From: JBHIDQ01 sp046760155
GTDB lineage: Bacteria; Chloroflexota; Dehalococcoidia; Dehalococcoidales; RBG-16-60-22
Reading direction: 5' to 3'
DNA: 17,390 bases
Assembly: GCA_046760155.1 (NCBI GenBank)
Contig: JBHIDQ010000022.1
Location: forward strand, 1-17,390
The notes under the pieces were generated by a model that was not told the origin of the DNA, made no database searches, and worked only from the letters and a program-made list of their open reading frames with translations. How positions within the stretch are numbered: position 1 is the stretch's first letter; each line of letters starts with the position of its first letter. Shown here piece after piece: positions 6,116-13,903 of this stretch. The translations under genes and the position numbers were made by a program.

Positions 6116-7210
6116 ATGACAGATATTCTACGCAAGCATTGGCGCCTAGTAGCTTTAATACTAGGTACCATCATTGTCTTTGTGGTTCTCTACCTGCTGA
6201 GAATAGCGATTTTTCCCTTCGTTCTCGGCTGGGTGCTGGCCTATCTTTTGCTGCCAGTGGTTACCTGGCTGGAGAAAAGGCTGCCTGTCCCAGAAAAATG
6301 GCTCGGGTTCAAGCGAATCTCTTCCATTGTCATTGTCTTCCTAATCCTTCTGGTTCTTATCGCTGTCTTCTCCTACTTTATCGTAACGGCGGTCATTGAT
6401 GCCTCTCTAACTCTAGCGGAAAGTACTCCCTATTTTGTTGGCAAAAGCTTAAGCCAGATACAGCAATGGCTTGAGGTTATCCGACAACAATTTCCCCCGG
6501 AAATACGACAGGAAGTGGATAAAGCTCTTCTCGAGGCTGGCGTAGCCGCAGGTAACGCCATCCGAGATGCCTTCGTTAAGGGCATTACTAACGTGCCTAA
6601 TACGATGGGTTTCTTCCTCGGCATGGGTGCCTTACCTCTCTTCCTCTTTTATCTCTTAAAGGACTCAGATAAGCTAAAAAATAACTTATATTCAGCATTC
6701 ACACCGAGGATTACGGAACATACCAGAAATATCATCTTCATTATTGAAAGAGTACTCGGTCGGTACATCCGCTCTCAATTTACCCTTGGGCTGATTGTGG
6801 CTTACTTCACTTTTATTGGCTTATTAATCTTGAGGATACCATTTGCCCTCGTACTCGCTCTCCTGGCTGGTGTCGGGGAACTTATCCCGACATTGGGACC
6901 GTGGATTAGTGGTGCCGTAATCGCCATCGTCACTCTGGCAGTAGCACCGGACAAATTAATCTGGGTGATCCTTCTCTTCTTGATAGTCCAGTTGTTAGAA
7001 AACAGCTTACTTGTCCCCCGAATTCAGGGGGGTTACCTGAGGATCCATCCTGCCCTGCTGATATTTTTGCTCGTCTTGGGAGCTTATCTCGCTGGCTTCT
7101 GGGGATTAATACTCGCTGGCCCACTGACCGCCACCGGCATTGAAATCTACAAATATGTGCGCGAGCGCTACCAACAAGAAGAGATTAGCGAGCCACCCGA
7201 AGAAGGCTAA
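6116..7210 (+). CDS. AI-2E family transporter (PerM/UPF0118 permease)
   Basis: A 364-residue polytopic inner-membrane protein of the AI-2 exporter/PerM superfamily. It has a pair of N-terminal helices (about 12-50), a third (about 66-90), a long soluble helical insert (about 100-165), then four or five C-terminal helices. The conserved loop GVGELIPTLGPWISG and the closing LAGPLTATGIEIYKYV are family hallmarks. Despite the name, few members move autoinducer-2; others export sodium or organic solutes, and the substrate here cannot be told. GAGGT at 6102-6106 is well placed for the ATG at 6116. It follows the YtxH gene after a 95-base gap holding a weak inverted repeat and precedes polA by 44 bases. 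Confidence 0.9.
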   Translation: MTDILRKHWRLVALILGTIIVFVVLYLLRIAIFPFVLGWVLAYLLLPVVTWLEKRLPVPEKWLGFKRISSIVIVFLILLVLIAVFSYFIVTAVIDASLTLAESTPYFVGKSLSQIQQWLEVIRQQFPPEIRQEVDKALLEAGVAAGNAIRDAFVKGITNVPNTMGFFLGMGALPLFLFYLLKDSDKLKNNLYSAFTPRITEHTRNIIFIIERVLGRYIRSQFTLGLIVAYFTFIGLLILRIPFALVLALLAGVGELIPTLGPWISGAVIAIVTLAVAPDKLIWVILLFLIVQLLENSLLVPRIQGGYLRIHPALLIFLLVLGAYLAGFWGLILAGPLTATGIEIYKYVRERYQQEEISEPPEEG

Positions 7211-7242
7211 ATATTCTTCTGTCCCTTCATCCCCCACTCTGT

Positions 7243-7248
7243 TATAAT
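7243..7248 (+). promoter_or_regulatory. -10 element of polA, probably giving a leaderless mRNA
   Basis: A perfect TATAAT ends six bases before the polA ATG at 7255, so a start at the usual distance falls on or beside the A of the ATG. No purine-rich Shine-Dalgarno lies in the 44-base gap. The -35 region is poor: TTCTGT at 7217-7222 would need a 20-base spacer. Confidence 0.5.
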
Positions 7249-7254
7249 TAAATT

Positions 7255-9993
7255 ATGAAAAAGCCGCTGCTGGTTTTGTTTGATGGCAATGCCATAATCC
7301 ATCGTGCTTATCATGCCTTTCAATCCACCAGACCACTGACGGTAAGCAAAACTGGCGAGATAGTCAGCGCCGTTTATGGCTTTGCCCAGATGTTGCTCAA
7401 AACATTGAGCGAGCTAAAACCCACCCATTATGCCATTGCTTTCGATAAGAAAGGACCTACTTTCAGGCACGAGCTCTTTGACCAGTATAAGGCACATCGA
7501 CCACCCACCCCTCCAGAACTAGTCAATCAAATAGGACGAGTCAGACAACTGGTTGAAGCCTTCCATATCCCCATCTTTGAACTTGATGGCTATGAGGCTG
7601 ATGACCTCCTAGGCACCCTCAGTCACCAAGCCAGCGAGCAAGACACTGACACCATCATCGTCACCGGTGACGCAGATACCATGCAACTGGTTTCGCCTCG
7701 AGTAAAGGTGCTTTACCCCAAACCGGGACGAAGCTTCAGCGATACCATGCTCTATAACGAGGCAGCAGTAAGCGATAAATATGGCGTAAAGCCAGAACAT
7801 ATTGCTGACCTCAAGGGACTGGTCGGTGACCCGTCAGATAATATTCCCGGCGTCCCGGGCGTCGGTGAGAAAACTGCCGTCAAGCTTATCCAGCAATTTG
7901 GCACCGTGGAAGAAATCTATGCCCATATTGACGAGGTAGACCCGCCTAAACTCCGGGACACACTAAAGGAAAATGAAGCTATTGCCCGCCAGAGCAAGGA
8001 ACTGGCGACTATCGTTATCCAGGCGCCGGTTAGCCTCAGTCTTGCTGACTGCCAAGTTAGCCAGTATGACCGGGAGCAGGTAACGGAACTGTTCCGCGAG
8101 CTTGAATTTGCCAGCCTGCGGTCAAGGCTACCCGAACTTGAAGTTGCCGAAGCCGCCCCGGAATCACCTCAAACTCAGGTTAAAACCAAGCCACCGCAAG
8201 GAAACTATCGTATCATAAATACCACATCAACCCTTGATGAACTGATGAACCGTCTGTCGGCAGCTAAGTCCTTCGCCTTTGACCTGGAGACGACGAGCTT
8301 AGACGCCATGTCCGCCCAACTGGTGGGTCTATCTTTTTCACCCGCCCGGGGTGAAGCTTATTACATCCCCGTGGGTCACGTCATCTTGGAATCGATAGAG
8401 CAACTGCCACTGCGGCAAGTCATCGACCGGGTTAAGCCTGTCCTGGAAGATGCCAGCCTAGCCAAACTGGCTCACAATAGCAAGTATGATATGACGGTGC
8501 TGGCGGAGTACGGGGTAACCGTCAACAACCTTACCTTTGACACCATGGTGGCGGCTTATTTGCTCGGTGAGAAATCTCTAAGTCTAAAAACCCTTGCTTT
8601 TAGCCAGTTGAATATTGAAATGACGCCCATTAGCGAACTCATTGGCTCGGGTGCCAAGCAGCTCCCCATGTCTCAAATAGCGGTAAGGAAGGTGGCTGAT
8701 TACGCCTGTGCCGATGCTGACGTTACCGGGCAGCTGGCGGAACTACTAAGCTCCGAGCTTCACCAACAAGGATTATGGCAGCTATTTGCTGAGGTTGAGA
8801 TGCCGCTGGTGCCGGTGCTTCTCCATATGGAAAGGAACGGGATAGCTCTGGATACGGAGCTATTGCGGGATATGTCACATCAGCTTGGTGAGCAGATAAT
8901 CAAGCTAGAGACCGAAATATTCAGTTACGTTGGTCACCAATTCAATATCAACTCTCCCCAGCAACTGGGACCAGTTCTATTCGAGGAGCTGAAATTACCA
9001 ACCACGCGCCGAGGCAAGAGCAAATATTCCACCGAGGCGTCCGTTCTGGAAGAGCTCAGCCAAGATTATCCCATCGCCAAGCTCATTCTAGACTACCGTC
9101 AGCTCACCAAACTCAAATCAACCTATATTGATGCTTTGCCCGGTTTAATCAACCCTAAAACAGGCAGAGTGCACACCAGCTTTAACCAGACGAGAACAAC
9201 TACCGGTCGGCTTTCCTCAAGCGAACCCAATCTGCAAAATATTCCGATTCGTGGCGAGATGGGAAAGCAAATCAGGCAAGCCTTCATCGCACCGCGTGGC
9301 TCCAAGCTTCTGGGTGGTGATTACTCACAGATCGACCTCCGTGCTCTGGCTCACCTCTCGCAAGACCCGGGCCTCATAAGTGCCTTCCAGCGGGATGAGG
9401 ATATTCACGCCGCCACTGCAGCCCAACTATTCGGTAAGGACACCTCACAGATAACACCGGATATGCGCCGACTAGCCAAAACGGTTAATTTCGGTGTTAT
9501 TTATGGCATGAGTGAGTACGGGTTGGAGCAGGCAACTGAGCTATCACGAGAGGAGGCTGCCCAGTTCATCGCTGCCTATTTCGAAAAATACCCCAAGGTA
9601 AAAGAGTATCTTGAGTTGACCAAAGAGCAAGCCCGAAAAACCGGTTCAGTACAAACCATTCTGGGCCGAAGACGATTCATCCCGGAAATCAATTCTGCCA
9701 ATCGCCAGGTGAGAGAAGCCGCCGAGCGCATGGCGATAAACATGCCCGTACAGGGTACCTCAGCCGATATCATCAAAGTGGCCATGATTAACCTATGTCA
9801 GGAGATGGACAAGCAACATCTGAAAAGCAAGTTGTTACTCCAGGTACACGATGAACTTGTCTTTGAAGTGCCCGAGGAAGAACTGGAAACGGTGCATCAA
9901 CTCGTTCCTGAGATAATGACCACCGCTTTGGAACTCAGCGTTCCGTTAAAAGTGGACACCAAGACGGGCCATAACTGGGGGGAGATGAAATAA
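7255..9993 (+). CDS. polA: DNA polymerase I with 5'-3' and active-type 3'-5' exonuclease
   Basis: A 912-residue family A polymerase for Okazaki fragment maturation and repair synthesis. The N-terminal 5'-3' flap nuclease (1 to about 290) has FDGNAIIHRAYHAF, DGYEADDLLGT, TGDADTMQLV and GDPSDNIPGVPGVGEKTA. The proofreading domain (about 310-500) keeps all catalytic residues: D343 and E345 (FDLETT), N408 and D412 (HNSKYD), Y483 and D487 (YACAD). Many relatives have lost these, so proofreading is expected here. In the polymerase domain, motif A DYSQID carries D689, the fingers helix has K742, F746 and Y750, and motif C QVHDE carries D866. F746 is the position that selects deoxynucleotides against dideoxynucleotides. 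The start lacks a Shine-Dalgarno and lies six bases after a TATAAT. mutM follows after one base. Confidence 0.98.
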   Translation: MKKPLLVLFDGNAIIHRAYHAFQSTRPLTVSKTGEIVSAVYGFAQMLLKTLSELKPTHYAIAFDKKGPTFRHELFDQYKAHRPPTPPELVNQIGRVRQLVEAFHIPIFELDGYEADDLLGTLSHQASEQDTDTIIVTGDADTMQLVSPRVKVLYPKPGRSFSDTMLYNEAAVSDKYGVKPEHIADLKGLVGDPSDNIPGVPGVGEKTAVKLIQQFGTVEEIYAHIDEVDPPKLRDTLKENEAIARQSKELATIVIQAPVSLSLADCQVSQYDREQVTELFRELEFASLRSRLPELEVAEAAPESPQTQVKTKPPQGNYRIINTTSTLDELMNRLSAAKSFAFDLETTSLDAMSAQLVGLSFSPARGEAYYIPVGHVILESIEQLPLRQVIDRVKPVLEDASLAKLAHNSKYDMTVLAEYGVTVNNLTFDTMVAAYLLGEKSLSLKTLAFSQLNIEMTPISELIGSGAKQLPMSQIAVRKVADYACADADVTGQLAELLSSELHQQGLWQLFAEVEMPLVPVLLHMERNGIALDTELLRDMSHQLGEQIIKLETEIFSYVGHQFNINSPQQLGPVLFEELKLPTTRRGKSKYSTEASVLEELSQDYPIAKLILDYRQLTKLKSTYIDALPGLINPKTGRVHTSFNQTRTTTGRLSSSEPNLQNIPIRGEMGKQIRQAFIAPRGSKLLGGDYSQIDLRALAHLSQDPGLISAFQRDEDIHAATAAQLFGKDTSQITPDMRRLAKTVNFGVIYGMSEYGLEQATELSREEAAQFIAAYFEKYPKVKEYLELTKEQARKTGSVQTILGRRRFIPEINSANRQVREAAERMAINMPVQGTSADIIKVAMINLCQEMDKQHLKSKLLLQVHDELVFEVPEEELETVHQLVPEIMTTALELSVPLKVDTKTGHNWGEMK

Positions 9994-9994
9994 G

Positions 9995-10813
9995 GTGCCT
10001 GAGCTACCTGAAGTAGAGACGGTAAAAAATGAACTGACACCCCACATTGTGGGGCGTGAGATTACCGGCGTCACCCTTTTCTGGGACGGAATCGTGAAGC
10101 AGCCAACAGTTGCTGACTTCCGTTCCCATCTCATCGGACAGAAAATAACCGGACTGACCCGAAAGGGTAAATATCTTATCATCGGCTTGACCGGTGATGA
10201 TTTACTGGTTATCCACCTGAAAATGAGCGGCTCACTGCTGATCAGCCGGGACTCATCAGCACCACCCAAGTACACCCGGGCGATTATTCATCTGGATAAG
10301 GGCAGCAATATTTTCTTCCGTGACCCACGTAAATTCGGGGCGATGTGGCTAGTGAAAGACAGTAGCATTGTTACCAACAGGCTTGGCCCGGAACCACTGG
10401 AGGCTGACTTTACCCCTCAGGTCCTGGCCCAGCGTCTGCATAACCGTAAGGCACCGATAAAAGCCCTGCTCTGCGACCAGTCGGTCATCGCCGGCATTGG
10501 TAATATGTATGCTGATGAAGCCCTTTATGCGGCCAGAATTCACCCGTTAAGGTCAGGGGGCAGCCTCTCGCCGGATGAGATAGCGCGCCTGCATCAGGCC
10601 ATTCAGCAGATATTACGCGCTGCTATCGGTAACAAGGGGGCCAGCATCGTGAACTACTACCGCCCCAGCGGTGAGCCAGGGACAGCCCATTTCGAGTTTA
10701 AGGTGGCTCACGGACAGGGCAAGACCTGTCCCATCTGCGGCAGTGCTATCCAACGTATCCCGGTGCGCAACCGGGGTACTTACTTCTGCCCTAAATGCCA
10801 GCCGGAAGTCTAA
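9995..10813 (+). CDS. mutM: Formamidopyrimidine-DNA glycosylase (Fpg/MutM)
   Basis: A 272-residue bifunctional glycosylase/AP lyase that removes 8-oxoguanine and formamidopyrimidines in base excision repair. The N-terminus PELPEVETV supplies the catalytic Pro2 and Glu3 after Met removal. Lys59 in RKGKYLI matches the conserved beta-elimination lysine, HLKMSGSL and FRDPRKFG follow, the helix-two-turn-helix holds IAGIGNMYADEALY, and a C-terminal zinc finger has four cysteines (CPICGS and CPKC). The start is GTG, one base after the polA stop, with the Shine-Dalgarno (GGGGGGAG) inside the end of polA. Co-expression with polymerase I fits excision followed by gap filling. The stop overlaps the stop of the convergent DUF4389 gene by four bases. 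Confidence 0.97.
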   Translation: MPELPEVETVKNELTPHIVGREITGVTLFWDGIVKQPTVADFRSHLIGQKITGLTRKGKYLIIGLTGDDLLVIHLKMSGSLLISRDSSAPPKYTRAIIHLDKGSNIFFRDPRKFGAMWLVKDSSIVTNRLGPEPLEADFTPQVLAQRLHNRKAPIKALLCDQSVIAGIGNMYADEALYAARIHPLRSGGSLSPDEIARLHQAIQQILRAAIGNKGASIVNYYRPSGEPGTAHFEFKVAHGQGKTCPICGSAIQRIPVRNRGTYFCPKCQPEV

Positions 10814-11427
10814 TCATCCCAAAGTCGGAAAGGTGGGTACTGGTCAGTCATCAGCGCGGCATAAGCACCTACCCGGTATGCCCAGCGGTTCATGCCGACA
10901 ACAAACTTGAAAATGTCCTCCGGATATTTACCGGTAAATAGCAGGGCTACGGCGGCAAAGATGGCGAGAATAACCACCAAGCCAACATTGCCACGCCCCC
11001 AGCCTCCACAGAAGAAAGCAACAACGACGTAGTGGGGAATAGCCAGCAGCCACCACTTTACCAGCACCAGCCCGCGGGACAATTTCTCCGGGTATTCCAC
11101 CTGCAAGTCTGCCGGATAGTCATCAACAGATTCCAGAGTAAACGGTGGATATTTGTCCGTACCCAGTGCTTCATAGCTGTAAAATCCTACCCGCCACGAC
11201 CAGCGCAGCACCCCAACGTTGAAGTTAAACAGACTCCGTGGGTACTTTGTTGTGAACAGGATAGCAAAGAAGGCGATAATACATACCACCAAAAAGGCTA
11301 TCCACAGGAAGACCAGGATAATGAAATGTGGTAGTGCCAGTAACCACTTGAGGAGCCACCAACCGCGAGCTGGCGGCACGCTAAGCTCACCCTTGAGAGA
11401 GACGGGATAAGCGCCTTGTTCTGACAT
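10810..11427 (-). CDS. DUF4389 membrane protein with two tandem domains
   Basis: A 205-residue membrane protein made of two DUF4389-type repeats, residues 21-98 and 118-202. Each unit runs: RG..L.KW.LA.PH at the start, one or two hydrophobic helices, then LFT.KYP..(I/L)F.F.VG..RW..RVG.Y, and finally D.YPPF. The intact repeat suggests internal duplication and four helices with soluble aromatic-rich loops. The family's function is unknown. The ATG follows AAGGAGGT with eight bases of spacing, a leader almost identical to that of the cstA-type gene. It is convergent with mutM, the stops sharing bases 10810-10813. A strong hairpin (11460-11489) separates it from the upstream transporter gene, so it may have its own promoter, which I could not place. 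Confidence 0.9.
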   Translation of the reverse strand: MSEQGAYPVSLKGELSVPPARGWWLLKWLLALPHFIILVFLWIAFLVVCIIAFFAILFTTKYPRSLFNFNVGVLRWSWRVGFYSYEALGTDKYPPFTLESVDDYPADLQVEYPEKLSRGLVLVKWWLLAIPHYVVVAFFCGGWGRGNVGLVVILAIFAAVALLFTGKYPEDIFKFVVGMNRWAYRVGAYAALMTDQYPPFRLWDD

Positions 11428-11443
11428 AAGTTTTTACCTCCTT
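11428..11443 (-). promoter_or_regulatory. Strong Shine-Dalgarno of the DUF4389 gene
   Basis: Minus-strand AAGGAGGT (11443-11436) and the next eight bases precede the ATG. From AAGGAGG through ATG it matches the leader of the 13158 start at 18 of 19 bases. Confidence 0.7.
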
Positions 11444-11459
11444 ACCAGCTTTAATTAAG

Positions 11460-11489
11460 GCCCCCCAGCCCTTTGACAAGCTGGGGGGC
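11460..11489 (-). terminator. Strong GC hairpin between the CstA and DUF4389 genes
   Basis: GCCCCCCAGC (11460-11469) and GCTGGGGGGC (11480-11489) form a perfect 10-base-pair stem with a 10-base loop. It lies 40 bases downstream of the CstA-type stop on the minus strand. The bases after it (CCTTAATTAAAG) are AT-rich but not a T-run, so termination may be partial, or the hairpin may stabilise an upstream mRNA end. A smaller 6-base-pair inverted repeat (CTAACC/GGTTAG, 11504-11523) lies between it and the stop. Confidence 0.6.
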
Positions 11490-11529
11490 TATCTTGGAAC
11501 CAACTAACCTATCACCCGGTTAGCGGAAA

Positions 11530-13158
11530 TCAGGAGGCGGCTGCCTTTTGCTTGCCCACTCGTCTTAGTCTGGTTATGGCTAGATAGACCAAAACGATAG
11601 CCAAGATAAAGAGCACCACAACAATGATTACCTGCAAAATGTTGACAGCGGCTAACGTCTTGAGGAACAAAAACACCAGTGCCGTCAGGGTAACGGCAAA
11701 CATGAAAATCATGGGATAAAGAACAAACTTGTTGTCTTTACCCATCCTGGCCAGCCAGACAGTACCCGCCAGCAGAGCTAAAGCAGCCATAAGCTGGTTA
11801 GCCGAACCGAACAGGGGCCAGAGCGTCTTCCAGCCACCACTCAACGCCAGGATAACAGCCAAAACCACAACGATTATGCCAGCCACATAGCGATTGGTCA
11901 CAAAGCTAACTATGGTTGCCGGTTTTCCCTCTTCTTTTTCGCTTAATTCCACAAACAAGAACCGGCACAACCGGGTGGCAGTGTCAAGAGTGGTCATGGC
12001 AAAAGCAGCCAGAACCAGGCCGGCGAAGGTCGTACCCGCTGCCAGTGGAATCCCCAAGCCGGTCAAGAAATTACCGATACCCTGGGAAAAGACACCTCCC
12101 CAGCCGACTTCTTTGAGGAGGGCGGTGTAGTCACCCAGAAGCAGGTAAGCCACGGTGGTGAGGGCAATCACCGCCAGCAGGCACTCCATCAGCATAGAAC
12201 CGTAACCGACTGGCTTGATATGGGCTTCGCTACTCAACTGCTTGGAGGTGGTTCCCGAGGCGACCACAGAGTGGAAACCGGAGATGGCACCACAGGCAAT
12301 AGTAACGAAAAGTATGGGGAAGAGAAAACCAAGGTCGGTCTGAAAGGAAGTAAAAGCAGGCAGCTTGATTGCCGGGTTGACGACCAAAATAGCGATAACG
12401 GCGGCGATAAGGAAACCGTACAGCAGGAACGAGTTCAGGTAGTCACGGGGCTGCAAAATGACCCACACCGGCAGGCTGGCCGCCACCAAGGCATACGCCA
12501 GCAGCAGAACTATCCATACCGTAAATGGTAGACTAAGAGGAAGCAAGACCCCCAGCCACACACAGAGAGCCAGAAGAAGCACACCGATTATGCTGCTCCA
12601 GAGGAGGGAGCGCCCCCACCGGTAGATAGCGAAACCAAAGGGAATGGCGAGCCCAATAAACAGTATAGAAGCAGTTGCTACCGACGGGATGCTTACGAAG
12701 GTCTTAGCGATGACAACAGCAAAGACGGCCATGACCAGAATCAAGGTGAGGGTGGCAAAGGCAGCATAAAGCTTCTTACTGCTGATGCCCACATTCTCCT
12801 TAAGGATTTCAGAGATGGTCTTAGCCCGGTGACGGACAGAAGCAAATAAGGATGTGGTGTCATGCACGGCACCAACGAAGATACCGCCCAGGACTATCCA
12901 CAGAAATGCCGGTAGCCAACCGAATACCCCCGCCACTATTGGACCTACAATCGGAGCGGCACCGGCGATGGAAGCAAAGTGGTGACCCATCAAAACTGGA
13001 GCCCGTGCCGGCATATAGTCGACATCATCGCGCATAGTATGAGCTGGAGTTTTAATCTTGGGGTCAATCCCCAGCTTTTTGACTATGAACGAGCCGTAAG
13101 TCAGATAACCGATAATTAAGGCAGCCAAGGTAATAAGCATTAACACTACCGCACTCAT
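11530..13158 (-). CDS. cstA: CstA-family carbon starvation / pyruvate-peptide transporter
   Basis: A 542-residue multi-pass transporter with about 15 hydrophobic segments. Family signatures are clear: an N-terminal helix ending in KKLGIDPKIKTPAH, then the very conserved HHFASIAGAAPIVGP (about 59-73), GAVHDTTSLFASVRH, QPRDYLNSF, ACGAISGFHSVVASGTTSKQL, TTLDTATRL and WPLFGSANQLMAALAL. CstA and BtsT-type members take up pyruvate or peptides, driven by protons. This one is shorter than E. coli CstA (about 700) and ends soon after the core, as in many Gram-positive and Chloroflexota members. The exact substrate is unknown. The start has AAGGAGGT eight bases upstream. The gene lies 19 bases after the 183-residue unknown gene and probably shares its promoter near 13800. 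Confidence 0.95.
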   Translation of the reverse strand: MSAVVLMLITLAALIIGYLTYGSFIVKKLGIDPKIKTPAHTMRDDVDYMPARAPVLMGHHFASIAGAAPIVGPIVAGVFGWLPAFLWIVLGGIFVGAVHDTTSLFASVRHRAKTISEILKENVGISSKKLYAAFATLTLILVMAVFAVVIAKTFVSIPSVATASILFIGLAIPFGFAIYRWGRSLLWSSIIGVLLLALCVWLGVLLPLSLPFTVWIVLLLAYALVAASLPVWVILQPRDYLNSFLLYGFLIAAVIAILVVNPAIKLPAFTSFQTDLGFLFPILFVTIACGAISGFHSVVASGTTSKQLSSEAHIKPVGYGSMLMECLLAVIALTTVAYLLLGDYTALLKEVGWGGVFSQGIGNFLTGLGIPLAAGTTFAGLVLAAFAMTTLDTATRLCRFLFVELSEKEEGKPATIVSFVTNRYVAGIIVVVLAVILALSGGWKTLWPLFGSANQLMAALALLAGTVWLARMGKDNKFVLYPMIFMFAVTLTALVFLFLKTLAAVNILQVIIVVVLFILAIVLVYLAITRLRRVGKQKAAAS

Positions 13159-13174
13159 AAGTGTTTACCTCCTT
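13159..13174 (-). promoter_or_regulatory. Strong Shine-Dalgarno of the CstA-type gene
   Basis: AAGGAGGT on the minus strand (13174-13167), eight bases before the ATG, filling nearly all of the 19-base gap from the upstream gene. It is a near copy of the leader at 11428-11443. Confidence 0.7.
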
Positions 13175-13177
13175 ATC

Positions 13178-13729
13178 TTAGTATTTAGGGAACAAAACAC
13201 TCTGTTTCGATGGTATAGACTTTGGTTGGTAGCTTTTCATCACCCCCTTTCCCTTAGAATTGGCATAAACCTGACCTGATGAAAGGTCAACCAGCAGAAG
13301 ACAAATCGAATACCAGCCGTGCAGTCCAAAGCGGAAACTTCGTTCATGTTTGAATCTTGTCCCAATATGGATGGCTTCAGGGTCAAACCCTTGTTCAGAA
13401 ATCAATATGCCGGTCACCACACTGGACATGTGTTCCTTATGGGGTTTGACCAGCTCACCGGCAGCATTTACCAGAAAGGTGGTAAACTTCTGGACGTGGG
13501 GCGCAGACACTTTAGCGGAGTGACCCTCTACCAGACAGTATTCATTGGTTTCCCAGGCAGCGAGGGTCACTTTTTTGGTGATAAAAAACTTCTCGCTCCT
13601 CACGTGGGAGCGAGCATAAAGGTCTAATCTACGACCTAGAATAGAGTAATCCGGGTAGATATCGAAGTAAGCCTCGTATTTACGCCGTAAGGCTTCCAGG
13701 TATTCTTGCAGTTTTACTTTTTCTTCCAC
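13178..13729 (-). CDS. Unrecognised soluble protein linked to the CstA-type gene
   Basis: A 183-residue protein I do not recognise. No signal peptide or membrane segment is visible. It starts with a charged helix (EEKVKLQEYLEALRRKYEAY), then a Tyr-rich segment (DIYPDYSILGRRLDLYARSHVRSEK). A mixed alpha/beta body follows with AAWETNEYCLVEGH, a conserved-looking HMSSVVTGILIS, and HERSFRFGLHGWYSICLLLVDLSSGQVYAN, ending in a basic tail. There is no cysteine cluster and no helix-turn-helix that I can call. The start is GTG, with AAGGA ten or so bases upstream. It is the first gene of a two-gene unit with the transporter, so a regulatory or accessory role in carbon-starvation uptake is possible, purely from position. 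Confidence 0.8.
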   Translation of the reverse strand: MEEKVKLQEYLEALRRKYEAYFDIYPDYSILGRRLDLYARSHVRSEKFFITKKVTLAAWETNEYCLVEGHSAKVSAPHVQKFTTFLVNAAGELVKPHKEHMSSVVTGILISEQGFDPEAIHIGTRFKHERSFRFGLHGWYSICLLLVDLSSGQVYANSKGKGVMKSYQPKSIPSKQSVLFPKY

Positions 13730-13781
13730 TGGTCTTATTTCCTTGACCAGCTAAGTGATGCAGCCTGCTGTATAATTTAAT

Positions 13782-13810
13782 AAGTTACTCCTGTCGGATG
13801 CGATTGTCAA
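13782..13810 (-). promoter_or_regulatory. Candidate promoter for the unknown gene plus CstA unit
   Basis: Minus-strand TTGACA (13810-13805) is perfect, and with a 17-base spacer the -10 would be TAACTT (13787-13782), matching only three consensus positions. The predicted start near 13775 leaves a leader of about 45 bases before the GTG at 13729. Confidence 0.45.
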
Positions 13811-13830
13811 GAGGTTTTACTTGAAAATGA

Positions 13831-13856
13831 CAAAAAAAATTATGTACCTTAAGCAC
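13831..13856 (-). terminator. Weak hairpin with T8 run downstream of the CvpA-type gene
   Basis: On the minus strand GTGCT-TAA-GGTAC (13856-13844) can form a five-pair stem with two wobbles. Four bases (ATAA) and then eight consecutive T residues (13839-13832) follow. The T-run is typical of intrinsic terminators but the stem is weak. It sits 47 bases after the CvpA stop and just before the next unit's promoter. Apart from this and that promoter, I see nothing else in the gap 13730-13903. Confidence 0.45.
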
Positions 13857-13903
13857 TCCAAACACATGAGAAGCGGACATTGAAACAAATGAGGGATACT
13901 GTC

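Noticed and set aside
6112..6117. TATAAT overlapping the start codon of the AI-2E-family permease
   Set aside because: Transcription from it would begin inside the gene, after the ATG. The ATG has its own Shine-Dalgarno (GAGGT, 6102-6106), so the match is probably chance.
11452..11459. AT palindrome TTAATTAA beside the large hairpin as an operator
   Set aside because: An eight-base AT palindrome arises easily by chance, and nothing else suggests a binding site.
13771..13776. Plus-strand TATAAT in the gap 13730-13903
   Set aside because: No plus-strand gene follows and there is no suitable -35. The region is explained by minus-strand signals.
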